64,000 bases of DNA. Origin: Micromonospora sp. RP3T. GTDB lineage: Bacteria > Actinomycetota > Actinomycetes > Mycobacteriales > Micromonosporaceae. The position numbers were made by a program, and so were the translations under genes. Positions 54,029-62,118 of the stretch are shown piece after piece; within the stretch, counting starts at the first letter, position 1; each line of letters starts with the position of its first letter. Under the pieces are notes generated by a model, which saw only the letters and a program-made list of their open reading frames with translations, had not been told where the DNA came from and made no database searches. The stretch is taken from contig NZ_PYPS01000010.1 of the NCBI RefSeq assembly GCF_003027925.1, positions 120,417 through 184,416 on the forward strand, read 5' to 3'.

Positions 54029-55606
54029 ATGTCTATCGCCGGTGAGAGCGCGGTTCTTACGGGCCGTCGGGAATCCGTGCGGAGCGTTCGTCCCGACCCT
54101 GTGCAGGACGACGCGGTGAGCTGGGCGATCTCGTTCACGGTGGTGCTCGTGACCACCATCTGCCTCGTATTGCTCGACGCCCGGCTGATGCACTGGTTCG
54201 TCGTTCCGGCCGCCATGTGCGGGGCGATCCTCGGGATCGACGTCGTGGACTGGCTGCGACGGCGGCTGGACCTCTTCGACCCGCAGGCGTTGATCGGCCT
54301 GATCGGTGTGCACCTGTTCTACCTCGCCCCCCTGCTGCACGTGATGTTCGACTGGTGGCCCAAGCGCGTCATCGCGCCGGACGACTGGCGGCACGCCTTC
54401 GGTCTCATGGCGACGCTCAACCTGGTGGGCCTCGTCGCGTACCGCTGGCTGACGAGCAGTCGGCGGGCTCGACGCCGGGTGGCGCGCGGCCCGGCCGGCG
54501 AGCTCTGGCGGATCCGCTTCGACGAGCGGCGGTTCTACCGCTTCGGCGTGCTCATGGTCCTGGTGGGGATGGGCGCGTTCGTCGTCGAGCTGGCGAAGTT
54601 CGGGGGCCTGTCCGGCTTCGTCGACACCATGACGGTCAACCGTGATCTGCTGCTCGGGCACAACGGACTGCTGACCGTCGGCGAGTCGTTCCCGTCGATG
54701 ATCTTCATGCTGGTGGTGGTCCGGTGGCGGCGGGAACTCGTCGGTCGACCCGGCCTGATCGTGGCGCTGCTGCTCGCGCTGGCGCTCGTCCAGTTCTTCG
54801 TGGGCGGGCTGCGGGGCAGCCGGAGCAACACGCTCTGGCCGGTGGTGATGGGCCTGATGCTCGTGCACTTCCTCGTCCAGCGGATCCCCCGGCGCGTGAT
54901 GGCCTGCGCGGCGGTGGTCTTCATGCTCTTCATGTTCGTCTACGGGATGTACAAGAACGCCGGCCCCCAGGTGCTCGACATCTTCAAGGGCAAGAAGTCC
55001 GTCGCGGAGATGTCCCAGGAGACCGGGCGCGACGCGCCGGCGATGCTGCTCGGCGACTTCGGTCGGGCGGACGTCCAGGCCATCCTGCTGGAACGCCGGC
55101 TGGCAGGAGTGGGCGAGCTGGCGTGGGGCGGGACGTACGTCGCCGGTCTGCTGTTGCCGGTGCCCGACTCGATCGTGCCCGAACGGCCGTTGCCGAAGAT
55201 GTACTACGGGACCGAGCTGCTCCAGGGGCAGGGGGTGTACTCCTTCGAGGACCGGCAGTGGGCGTCCAACGTCTACGGCCTGCCCGGCGAGGCCATCCTG
55301 AACTTCGGTCCGCCCGCGGTGCCGCTGGTGTTCATCCCGTTCGCGTTCGCCGTGCGGGGGGTCCGCCGGCTGCACCTGCGCGGGCTGCGGGGCGACCGGC
55401 TGCCGGCGGCGCTGCTGGCACCGCCGTTGGGCATCGCCACCATGCTCTGGCTGAGCAGCGACTGTGACAACATCACCTATCTCCTGCTGCAACGCCTGGG
55501 GCCGATCGGGCTCGTGCTGTTGCTGTCCATGTCGGTGCGTCGGAACGACACCGGGCCGGAGCCGGGCCCGCCGTACGCCGCTGCCCCGCGCCGGCTGGCC
55601 GTGTGA
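54029..55606 (+). CDS. Wzy-like oligosaccharide repeat-unit polymerase, copy 2
   Basis: The 525-residue protein has about 11 helices. The motif FFVGGLRGSRSNTLWPVVMG near residue 265 corresponds to the RG loop of the Wzy-like protein at 43470, and a long periplasmic loop holds DIFKGKKSVAEMSQETGRD and LPKMYYGTELL. It polymerises lipid-linked repeat units. ATG 54029 has AGGGGAC upstream; GTG 53993 would add 12 residues with no family look. Its presence beside another Wzy argues for two polymers or an alternative linkage. Confidence 0.8.
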   Translation: MSIAGESAVLTGRRESVRSVRPDPVQDDAVSWAISFTVVLVTTICLVLLDARLMHWFVVPAAMCGAILGIDVVDWLRRRLDLFDPQALIGLIGVHLFYLAPLLHVMFDWWPKRVIAPDDWRHAFGLMATLNLVGLVAYRWLTSSRRARRRVARGPAGELWRIRFDERRFYRFGVLMVLVGMGAFVVELAKFGGLSGFVDTMTVNRDLLLGHNGLLTVGESFPSMIFMLVVVRWRRELVGRPGLIVALLLALALVQFFVGGLRGSRSNTLWPVVMGLMLVHFLVQRIPRRVMACAAVVFMLFMFVYGMYKNAGPQVLDIFKGKKSVAEMSQETGRDAPAMLLGDFGRADVQAILLERRLAGVGELAWGGTYVAGLLLPVPDSIVPERPLPKMYYGTELLQGQGVYSFEDRQWASNVYGLPGEAILNFGPPAVPLVFIPFAFAVRGVRRLHLRGLRGDRLPAALLAPPLGIATMLWLSSDCDNITYLLLQRLGPIGLVLLLSMSVRRNDTGPEPGPPYAAAPRRLAV

Positions 55607-55705
55607 GCCGGCCGTCAGTCTCGTACCGCGCCCTCGGATGACTCGTTGACCCCCTGGGGGAGCGGCGCGCCGGATGCCGTCGCGAGGCGGGGAACGGAGA
55701 ACATC

Positions 55706-56650
55706 GTGAAGGTCGTGGTGACCGGGGGAGCCGGATTCATCGGTTCCAACCTGGTGCGGGCGTTGGCGGCGCATCCCCGGACCGGCGAGATCGTCGCGGT
55801 GGACGACCTCTCCACCGGGTACCTGGAGAACCTGCTCGACCAGCCGGTCCGCCTGGTGCGGGGCAGCGTCCTCGACGCGGACGTGCTGGACGAGGCCGTG
55901 GCCGGCGCCGGCGCCGTGGTGCACCTCGGCGCGCTCGGTTCCGTGCCGCGTTCGATCGACCGGCCCGTCATCAGCCACCACGCGAACGCCACCGGCACGC
56001 TGATGGTCCTGGAGGCCGTCCGGCGGCACCGGGTCCCGCACGTGGTCGTCGCCTCGTCGTCCTCGGTCTACGGGGCGAACCCGGTGCTGCCCCGTCGGGA
56101 GGACCTGCGACCCGTGCCGGTGAGCCCGTACGCCGTGTCGAAGCTGGCCACCGAGGCGTACGCCCTGGCGTACGCGTCCTGCTACGACGTCGCGGTCCTG
56201 GCGTTCCGCTTCTTCAACGTCTTCGGCCCCCGGCAGGCGGCGAACCACGCCTACGCGGCGGTCGTGCCCCGGTTCGTCTCGGCGGCCCTGACCGGCGAGC
56301 CGTTGCGGGTGCACGGCGACGGCGGGCAGACCCGGGACTTCACCTACGTGGGGAGCGTGACGGCGGTGATCGTGGACGCGGTCATGCGCCGGGTGTCGTC
56401 GCCGGACGTCGTCAATCTGGCCTTCGGCGCGCGCATCTCGCTGCTGGACCTGATCGCCGAGTTGGAGTCCGTGCTGGGCCGTCGACTGTCCGTCGTCCAC
56501 GAGGCGCCACGTGCCGGGGACGTCCGCGACTCGCAGGCCGACGCGTCCCGGCTGCGGGAGCTGTTCCCGACCGTGCGCCGGCATCCGCTCCGCGCCGGGC
56601 TGGAGTCCACCGTGGCCTGGATGTCGGACCAGGTCTCGATCCGGTGCTGA
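55706..56650 (+). CDS. NAD-dependent epimerase/dehydratase (extended SDR)
   Basis: The 314-residue protein has VKVVVTGGAGFIGSNLVRAL at the N-terminus, SSSSVYGANP near residue 115, the catalytic YAVSK (near residue 143), FRFFNVFGPRQ and a FAFGARISLLDLIAELE region at the C-terminus. It fits UDP-sugar 4-epimerases of the GalE/WbpP type, which supply GalNAc or Gal precursors. The start is GTG 55706 with GGAG upstream; a longer frame (55646) is not supported. It sits between the second Wzy-like gene and capE and probably feeds a hexosamine into the repeat unit (inference). Confidence 0.85.
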   Translation: MKVVVTGGAGFIGSNLVRALAAHPRTGEIVAVDDLSTGYLENLLDQPVRLVRGSVLDADVLDEAVAGAGAVVHLGALGSVPRSIDRPVISHHANATGTLMVLEAVRRHRVPHVVVASSSSVYGANPVLPRREDLRPVPVSPYAVSKLATEAYALAYASCYDVAVLAFRFFNVFGPRQAANHAYAAVVPRFVSAALTGEPLRVHGDGGQTRDFTYVGSVTAVIVDAVMRRVSSPDVVNLAFGARISLLDLIAELESVLGRRLSVVHEAPRAGDVRDSQADASRLRELFPTVRRHPLRAGLESTVAWMSDQVSIRC

Positions 56651-56825
56651 CGGCCTGCTCGGGGTCGGCCGGTGCTCGCCTGTGGCGCCCGCTCGGCGTG
56701 ACGCCGCGGACGGCTATTCGTTGATTAGTGGGGAATTCGAGGGAGAAGTCCGGAATGATGCAGTCAGCAGTCAACCGACAGGGCCCTCATGTGCCGTGCG
56801 TCACCGGTGCGGAGCGGGGGGAACG

Positions 56826-57866
56826 ATGACTCCGGTACCCGCCGGGCGACGAGTGCTCATCACAGGTGGCACCGGCTCTTTCGGCCAGACGATGCTCCGT
56901 CGGCTCCTGGAGCTCGACGTCGGCGAGGTCCGGGTGTTCAGCCGGGACGAGGCCAAACAGGACGCCATGCGCGGTCGGATCGGCGACCCCCGGGTCCGTT
57001 ACCACGTGGGCGACGTCCGCGACTACGACTCGGTGCTGGAGGCGAGTCGGGACGTCGACTTCGTCTTCCACGCGGCGGCGCTCAAACAGGTGCCGTCCTG
57101 CGAGTTCTTCCCGCTGGAGGCGATCCGCACCAACGTGCTCGGCAGCCACAACGTGGTGGCGGCCGCCGACCGCAACGGCGTCGGATCGGTCGTCCTGCTC
57201 AGCACCGACAAGGCGGTCTACCCGGTCAACGCCATGGGCATGAGCAAGGCGCTGATGGAGAAGGTGGCGCAGGCCCACGCCCGCAACAACCCCCGGAGCC
57301 GGACGACCGTCTCGTGTGTGCGTTACGGCAACGTCATGTACTCGCGCGGCTCGGTCATCCCGCTGTTCGTCAGCCAGCTCAAGGCCGGCCGCGCGCCGAC
57401 GGTGACCGATCCGACCATGACGCGGTTCCTCATGTCGCTCGACGACTCCGTGTCGCTCGTCGAGCACGCCTTCACGCACGCCCGGCCCGGCGACATCTTC
57501 ATCCGCAAAGGGGTGGCCTGCACCGTGGGGGACCTCGCCGCGGCGCTGTGCCAACTCTTCGACGCCCCACCGAAGTTGGACCTGATCGGCGTACGGCACG
57601 GTGAGAAGCTCAGCGAGACGCTGGCCACCCGGGAGGAACTCGCGAAGGCCGACGACTTCGGCGACTTCTTCCGGGTGCCGGTGGACGTCCGGGATCTCAA
57701 CTACTCGCTCTACGTCTCGCAGGGCGAGCCCGGAATCGCCGGGTTGCAGGACTTCAACTCGACGAACGCGCCCCGGCTGGGGGTCCCGGAGATCGTCGCG
57801 CTGCTGACCACGCTGCCCGAGATCCGCGCCGAGCTGGCCGCCCGTGACCTGTTGAGCGTGTCGTGA
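56826..57866 (+). CDS. capE: UDP-GlcNAc 4,6-dehydratase/5-epimerase, CapE/WbjB-like
   Basis: The 346-residue extended SDR has VLITGGTGSFGQTMLRRLLE at the N-terminus, FHAAALKQVPSCEFFPLEA and TDKAVYPVNAMGMSKALMEK. The active site is MxxxK (M137, K141) instead of YxxxK, as in inverting CapE/WbjB dehydratases. It converts UDP-GlcNAc into UDP-2-acetamido-2,6-dideoxy-beta-L-arabino-hexos-4-ulose, the first step to UDP-L-FucNAc. ATG 56826 is preceded by GGGGGG. capF overlaps it by GTGA. A 175-base gap with AT-rich DNA before the start likely holds a promoter. Confidence 0.95.
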   Translation: MTPVPAGRRVLITGGTGSFGQTMLRRLLELDVGEVRVFSRDEAKQDAMRGRIGDPRVRYHVGDVRDYDSVLEASRDVDFVFHAAALKQVPSCEFFPLEAIRTNVLGSHNVVAAADRNGVGSVVLLSTDKAVYPVNAMGMSKALMEKVAQAHARNNPRSRTTVSCVRYGNVMYSRGSVIPLFVSQLKAGRAPTVTDPTMTRFLMSLDDSVSLVEHAFTHARPGDIFIRKGVACTVGDLAAALCQLFDAPPKLDLIGVRHGEKLSETLATREELAKADDFGDFFRVPVDVRDLNYSLYVSQGEPGIAGLQDFNSTNAPRLGVPEIVALLTTLPEIRAELAARDLLSVS

Positions 57867-58981
57867 GGCTGGCGGTCACCGGCGCCGACGGATTTCTGGG
57901 CTGGCACGTCCGCGTCCTCGCCCGGGCGCTGGGCTGGCCCCGTCCGGTGACGGTGGGCCGCGCCGACCTGGGCGATCCGGCGGCCGTCGCGGCGGCCGTC
58001 AAGGGCGTCGACGTGGTGCTGCATCTCGCCGGCGTCAACCGGGGGGACGCCGCCGACATCACGGCCGGCAACGTCGAGCCGGCCCGGTCGTTGGCGGACG
58101 GGCTCCGCCGGTGCGGCGGACCCCCGCCCCGGGTGGTGTACGCGAACTCCGTGCAGGCGGGAAACGGCACCGTGTACGGGTCTGCCAAGGCCGCCGCGGC
58201 AGAGCTGCTCGCGACGGCGGCCAGCGCCGACTCCGAGTTCGTGGACGTGCGCCTGCCGAACCTCTACGGCGAGCACGGTCGGCCGTTCTACAACTCGGTG
58301 GTCGCGACGTTCTGCCGACTGCTCGCCGACGGCGTCGAACCGGAGGTGCGGGAGAACCGGGAACTCGACCTCGTGCATGTGCTGGACGCCGCGGCCCACC
58401 TCACCGGCACCACTCTTCCGGGTCCCTGGGACCCCACCATGCCGGCGTTGCGGACCCGGGTCGGTCAGCTCCGTGACCGGCTGGCGTCGTTCGCCGGCGT
58501 GTACGCCGGCGGTGAGATCCCGCCGCTGGCGGACCGCCACGACGTCCGGTTGTTCAACACGTACCGGTCGCACCGGTTTCCGGACCGGGGGCCGGTGCCC
58601 CTGCCGCGGCACCGGGACGCCCGGGGTGACCTGGTGGAGGCCGTCCGGGCGCACGGCGGTGGCGGGCAGACGTTCTGTTCGACGAGTCGACCCGGCGTGA
58701 CCCGGGGGGAGCACTTCCACCTCGCCAAGGTGGAACGGTTCGTGGTGCTGCGGGGGCGGGCGCAGATCAACCTGCGCCGGGTGGACGGTGCCGACGCCGT
58801 CCGGTTCGCCGTGGACGGGAGCGAGCCGGCGTTCGTCGACATGCCCACCATGTGGGCGCACAACATCGTCAACGTGGGCAGCGAAGAGCTGGTGACGCTC
58901 TTCTGGACCAACGAGCTGTTCGACGCGGCGCGGCCGGACACCTGGGCCGAAGCGGTGGACCGGCCGGCAGGGGTGGCATGA
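57863..58981 (+). CDS. capF: CapF-type bifunctional epimerase/reductase with C-terminal cupin
   Basis: The 372-residue protein joins an N-terminal SDR domain (LAVTGADGFLGWHV, catalytic YGSAK at 105-109, LPNLYGEHGRPFYNS) to a cupin domain (about 255-365). The cupin carries GEHFHLAKVERF, with His284, His286 and Glu291 as likely zinc ligands. This two-domain order is that of CapF/WbjC, where the cupin does C3 epimerisation and the SDR does NADPH-dependent C4 reduction to UDP-2-acetamido-2,6-dideoxy-L-talose. The start is GTG 57863 overlapping the capE TGA. The next GT4 overlaps it by ATGA. Confidence 0.95.
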   Translation: MRLAVTGADGFLGWHVRVLARALGWPRPVTVGRADLGDPAAVAAAVKGVDVVLHLAGVNRGDAADITAGNVEPARSLADGLRRCGGPPPRVVYANSVQAGNGTVYGSAKAAAAELLATAASADSEFVDVRLPNLYGEHGRPFYNSVVATFCRLLADGVEPEVRENRELDLVHVLDAAAHLTGTTLPGPWDPTMPALRTRVGQLRDRLASFAGVYAGGEIPPLADRHDVRLFNTYRSHRFPDRGPVPLPRHRDARGDLVEAVRAHGGGGQTFCSTSRPGVTRGEHFHLAKVERFVVLRGRAQINLRRVDGADAVRFAVDGSEPAFVDMPTMWAHNIVNVGSEELVTLFWTNELFDAARPDTWAEAVDRPAGVA

Positions 58982-60276
58982 GGATCGGGGTCGTCTCGCA
59001 GTGGTATCCACCGGAGCCGATATTCATCGCCGGTGAGCTGGCGACGGAGCTGGCCGCGCGGGGGCACGAGGTGCGGGTGCTCACCGGCTTTCCGAACTAC
59101 CCCTCCGGTCGGATCTACGAGGGCTTCCGACAGCGGTGGCGCGACGAGCACACCGAGGGTCGGCTCACCGTGCGGCGGGTGCCGCTCTACCCGAGTCGGG
59201 ACGCGTCGGTGCTGCGGCGCGTCGCCACGTTCGTGTCCTTCGGGCTGACCAGCGCCATCGTCGCCCGGCGATACCTGCGTGACGTCGACGTCGTCTACGT
59301 CTACCACCCGCCGCCGACCGCGTTCGCCGGGCCGGCGCTGCTGCGGCTCCTGCGGCGTACGCCGGTCCTCCTGCACGTGCAGGACATGTGGCCGGAGTCG
59401 GTCACCGCGTCGGGGATGGCTCCCGGTGGCGTCAGCGGCCGGGTGGTGCACCGGGTGTTGAGCGGCGTCATGCGCCGGCTCTACCGGTCCGCCGCCGCCG
59501 TCGTCGTCATCGCGCCGTCGATGACCGACCTGGTGGTGCAGCGGGGCGCCGACCCGGACCGGGTCCGGGTGGTGTGGAACTGGACCGACGAACGGCTGTT
59601 CCGGCCGGTGCCGGCCACCCCGGCGGCCCGCTCCGCCCTCGGCCACCGGGGTCGTCCGATCGTGATGTACGCCGGGAACATGGGTCCGTTCCAGCGCGTC
59701 GAGACCGCGGTCCGCGCCGCCGCGTCCGTCGATCCGCTGATCGACCTGGTCTTCGTCGGCTCGGGACCGGACGAGGGGCGGGCCCGGGAGCTGTGCCGCA
59801 CCCTGGGCGCGACGAACGTCCGGTTCCTCGACCGGCGTCCGCCGGCCGAGATGGCCGACCTCTACGCCGCGGCGGATTTCCAGCTGGTCACGTTGCGTGC
59901 CCTGCCGGCCCTGCGGGGAACCGTCCCGTCCAAGCTGCAGGGCGCGATGGCCTGCGGGGTGCCGGTCATCGTCTCCGCCGACGGGGACGCCGCGCGCCTG
60001 GTGGAGGCGGCGGGAGCGGGGCTGACCTGTCCGGCGGAGGACTGGCGGGCGCTGGCGGACCGCTTCCGGGCCGCCGTCGACATCCCGCCGGCCGAGCGGG
60101 TCCGGATCGGCGAGCGCGCGCGCCGCGCGTACCTGGAACGGATGTCCCTGCGGGTCGGCGTGGACCAGATCGAGGACGTGGTCACCGGGATCTGCCCGGG
60201 TCGTCCGCCGGCCCCGAGAAATGGCATAAAAGACCATGCGATGGGCTTACCCACCCATAATGGGATGGACCGTTGA
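58978..60276 (+). CDS. GT4-family glycosyltransferase, WbuB/WcaI-like; candidate L-FucNAc transferase
   Basis: The 432-residue protein opens VVSQWYPPEPIFIAGELATE, has LHVQDMWPESVTASG and the donor site PSKLQGAMACGVPVIVSADG. These are hallmarks of the WbuB/WcaI group, whose member WbuB is an L-FucNAc transferase in E. coli O26. It overlaps capF by ATGA, which strongly suggests use of the UDP-L-FucNAc made by CapEFG (inference). The last 20 codons (60217-60276) are clearly AT-richer than the rest and may hold a promoter for the next gene. Confidence 0.85.
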   Translation: MRIGVVSQWYPPEPIFIAGELATELAARGHEVRVLTGFPNYPSGRIYEGFRQRWRDEHTEGRLTVRRVPLYPSRDASVLRRVATFVSFGLTSAIVARRYLRDVDVVYVYHPPPTAFAGPALLRLLRRTPVLLHVQDMWPESVTASGMAPGGVSGRVVHRVLSGVMRRLYRSAAAVVVIAPSMTDLVVQRGADPDRVRVVWNWTDERLFRPVPATPAARSALGHRGRPIVMYAGNMGPFQRVETAVRAAASVDPLIDLVFVGSGPDEGRARELCRTLGATNVRFLDRRPPAEMADLYAAADFQLVTLRALPALRGTVPSKLQGAMACGVPVIVSADGDAARLVEAAGAGLTCPAEDWRALADRFRAAVDIPPAERVRIGERARRAYLERMSLRVGVDQIEDVVTGICPGRPPAPRNGIKDHAMGLPTHNGMDR

Positions 60277-60303
60277 CCGCACTCGCCACGAGGAATCCGT
60301 CTG

Positions 60304-61044
60304 ATGGATCTTCGTCTTGACCTCACCCAGCCGCTGGCTCCCGCCGGTGGTCGCCATCGCGCCGCGGTGGTGCGGGCCCGACCCTACGACCGCGTGAAGC
60401 GGTCGATCGACGTGATCGGCGCCCTGACGGTGCTCGTGCTCGCCGCGCCCGTGATGGCGTGCGTCGCGCTGGTCGTGCTGGTCACCATGGGACGGCCGGT
60501 CCTGTTCCGCCACACCCGGCCCGGCCGGCACGGCCGGCTCTTCGACATGGTCAAGTTCCGCACCATGCACCCGGTGGATCCCACCCGCGGCCGGGTCTCC
60601 GACTCCGATCGACTCACCCGGGTCGGGCGCTGGTTGCGGTCCACCAGCCTGGACGAACTGCCCGAGCTGTGGAACGTCGTCCGGGGCGAGATGAGCCTGG
60701 TCGGACCGCGCCCCCACCTGGTGAGCTACCTCGACCTCTACACGCCGGAGCAGGCCCGCCGGCACGACGTCCGCCCCGGCATGACCGGCCTGGCCCAGGT
60801 GCGCGGGCGCAACCAGCTCGGCTGGGAGGAGAAGTTCCGGTACGACGTGGCGTACGTCGACGGTCGCTCGTTCCTGCTCGACCTGCGGATCCTGGCCGAG
60901 ACGGTGCGGGTGGTGCTGCGTCGGGAGGGCATCGCCGCTCCGGGCACCGACACCTGGCACGAGTGGCAGGGCAGCGTCGACCGGGAGACGGTCGCGGCCG
61001 TGAACGGTGGCGTGGAGCCGGCCGTCCGGTCCGCCCACAGCTGA
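60304..61044 (+). CDS. Short bacterial sugar transferase (initiating phosphoglycosyltransferase)
   Basis: The 246-residue protein is a monotopic phosphoglycosyltransferase: a membrane segment at about 36-58 ([20 protein letters not shown]), then [41 protein letters not shown] and SLVGPRPHL, with the catalytic DE in LDELPEL. It transfers a sugar 1-phosphate, probably a hexosamine or FucNAc-type sugar, from UDP to undecaprenyl phosphate to start the repeat unit. A longer N-terminal sensor domain as in WcaJ is absent. ATG 60304 has a weak GAGGAA upstream. Confidence 0.9.
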   Translation: MDLRLDLTQPLAPAGGRHRAAVVRARPYDRVKRSIDVIGALTVLVLAAPVMACVALVVLVTMGRPVLFRHTRPGRHGRLFDMVKFRTMHPVDPTRGRVSDSDRLTRVGRWLRSTSLDELPELWNVVRGEMSLVGPRPHLVSYLDLYTPEQARRHDVRPGMTGLAQVRGRNQLGWEEKFRYDVAYVDGRSFLLDLRILAETVRVVLRREGIAAPGTDTWHEWQGSVDRETVAAVNGGVEPAVRSAHS

Positions 61045-61061
61045 TTCGATCCGGAGCCGCG

Positions 61062-61997
61062 ATGAGGATTCTGCTGTTCGGCGCCAGCGGGTTTCTGGGA
61101 CGTCACATCCGTGCCCGACTGGCGGCGGAGGCGACCGTGCGCGCCCCCGAGCGACGGGAGTTCGACCTCGTCGCCGCGGACGAGGCGGCCGTGACGGCGC
61201 TGTTGCGCCGGGAGCGACCCGACGCGGTGGTCAACGCGGCCGGCCGGATCGTCGGCTCCGACCAGGATTTTCTCCTGGCCCACGCGGTGGTGACGGCCAA
61301 GCTGGTGGCGGCGATGGAGGCGGCGACGCCGCACGCCCGGCTGGTCCGCGTCGGCTCGGCCGCCGAGTACGGCCCGGTCGAACCCGGCCGGCCGGTACGC
61401 GAGGACGACCGCGCGGAGCCGATCGGCGGGTACGGGCTGAGCCACCTGACGGCGACGCGGCTCTGCGCCCTGGCGGCGGCCGACGGACGGCTGGACACGG
61501 TGGTGCTCCGGGTGTTCAACCCGCTCGGCCCGGGCATGCCGGCCGGCAACCTGCTCGGCCGCGCCGCGGCCACGATCCGCGCCGCGCTGGAGCGGGGGGA
61601 CGCCCAGGTCGCCCTGGGGCTGCACGACACGTACCGGGACTTCGTGGACGTCCGTGACGTGTCCGCCGCGGTGGCGGCCGCGCTGCGTGCGGAGCGGCTC
61701 GACGCTCGGGTGTGCAACGTCGGCAGCGGATGCGCCGTGCCGACGGCGCAGGTCGTCCGCCTGCTCGCCGACCTGGCCGGCTTCACCGGCGACCTGGTCC
61801 CCGGCCGGTTCGTCCCGGGCGCCGCCCGGTCGGCCGCGGTGTCGTGGATGTGCGCGGACCTCACCCGGTCGTCGCGGGCGCTCGGCTGGTCGCCGCGGTA
61901 CGACCTCGCCGACTCGCTCGCCTCGGTGTGGGCCGACTGCCTCGGTCCGGCCGCGCTCTCGGCTGCGGCGCCGTCGCCCCGGGTCGCCGGTCCCTGA
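61062..61997 (+). CDS. Extended SDR (NAD-dependent epimerase/reductase-like) with altered active site
   Basis: The 311-residue protein has LLFGASGFLGRHIRARLAAE at the N-terminus, VVNAAGRIVGSDQDFLLAH, GSAAEYGPVEPGRP and VLRVFNPLGPGMPAGNLL. The active-site position reads YGLSH (124-128), so His stands where Lys is normally required (YxxxK). It may be inactive or use another proton relay. The ATG has CCGGAG upstream, 17 bases after the sugar transferase stop. It is the last gene of the polysaccharide operon, closed by a hairpin. Deoxysugar tailoring is the likely role. Confidence 0.8.
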   Translation: MRILLFGASGFLGRHIRARLAAEATVRAPERREFDLVAADEAAVTALLRRERPDAVVNAAGRIVGSDQDFLLAHAVVTAKLVAAMEAATPHARLVRVGSAAEYGPVEPGRPVREDDRAEPIGGYGLSHLTATRLCALAAADGRLDTVVLRVFNPLGPGMPAGNLLGRAAATIRAALERGDAQVALGLHDTYRDFVDVRDVSAAVAAALRAERLDARVCNVGSGCAVPTAQVVRLLADLAGFTGDLVPGRFVPGAARSAAVSWMCADLTRSSRALGWSPRYDLADSLASVWADCLGPAALSAAAPSPRVAGP

Positions 61998-62020
61998 CCG
62001 GGGCCAGCGGCCGGCCCCGG
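61998..62020 (+). terminator. Hairpin terminator after the polysaccharide operon
   Basis: The 8-bp arms CCGGGGCC (61998-62005) and GGCCCCGG (62013-62020) begin right after the TGA, with a 7-base loop. Confidence 0.6.
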
Positions 62021-62072
62021 CGACCGTGCCGGGTCGGCGCCGCTCGACCACCGCCGGTGCCACGGCTCGGGG

Positions 62073-62078
62073 TAGGGT
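62073..62078 (+). promoter_or_regulatory. Candidate -10 box TAGGGT for the DUF389 gene
   Basis: TAGGGT fits the actinobacterial TANNNT pattern, 40 bases before the GTG at 62119. No clear -35 is visible. Confidence 0.3.
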
Positions 62079-62118
62079 GCGGCGATCCGTGTTCCGATCG
62101 GCGACCAGGAGTTGGTCA

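Noticed and set aside
53903..56584. 893-codon minus-strand ORF opposite the second Wzy-like gene
   Set aside because: It shows no domain motifs, with His/Arg/Gln-rich composition, and is fully antisense to two recognised genes.
42220..60290. Recurring CGTTGACC strings before several polysaccharide genes (near 42224, 55643, 60272)
   Set aside because: They look like -35 boxes, but no -10-like sequence lies at proper spacing, and the string is short enough to recur by chance in this composition.
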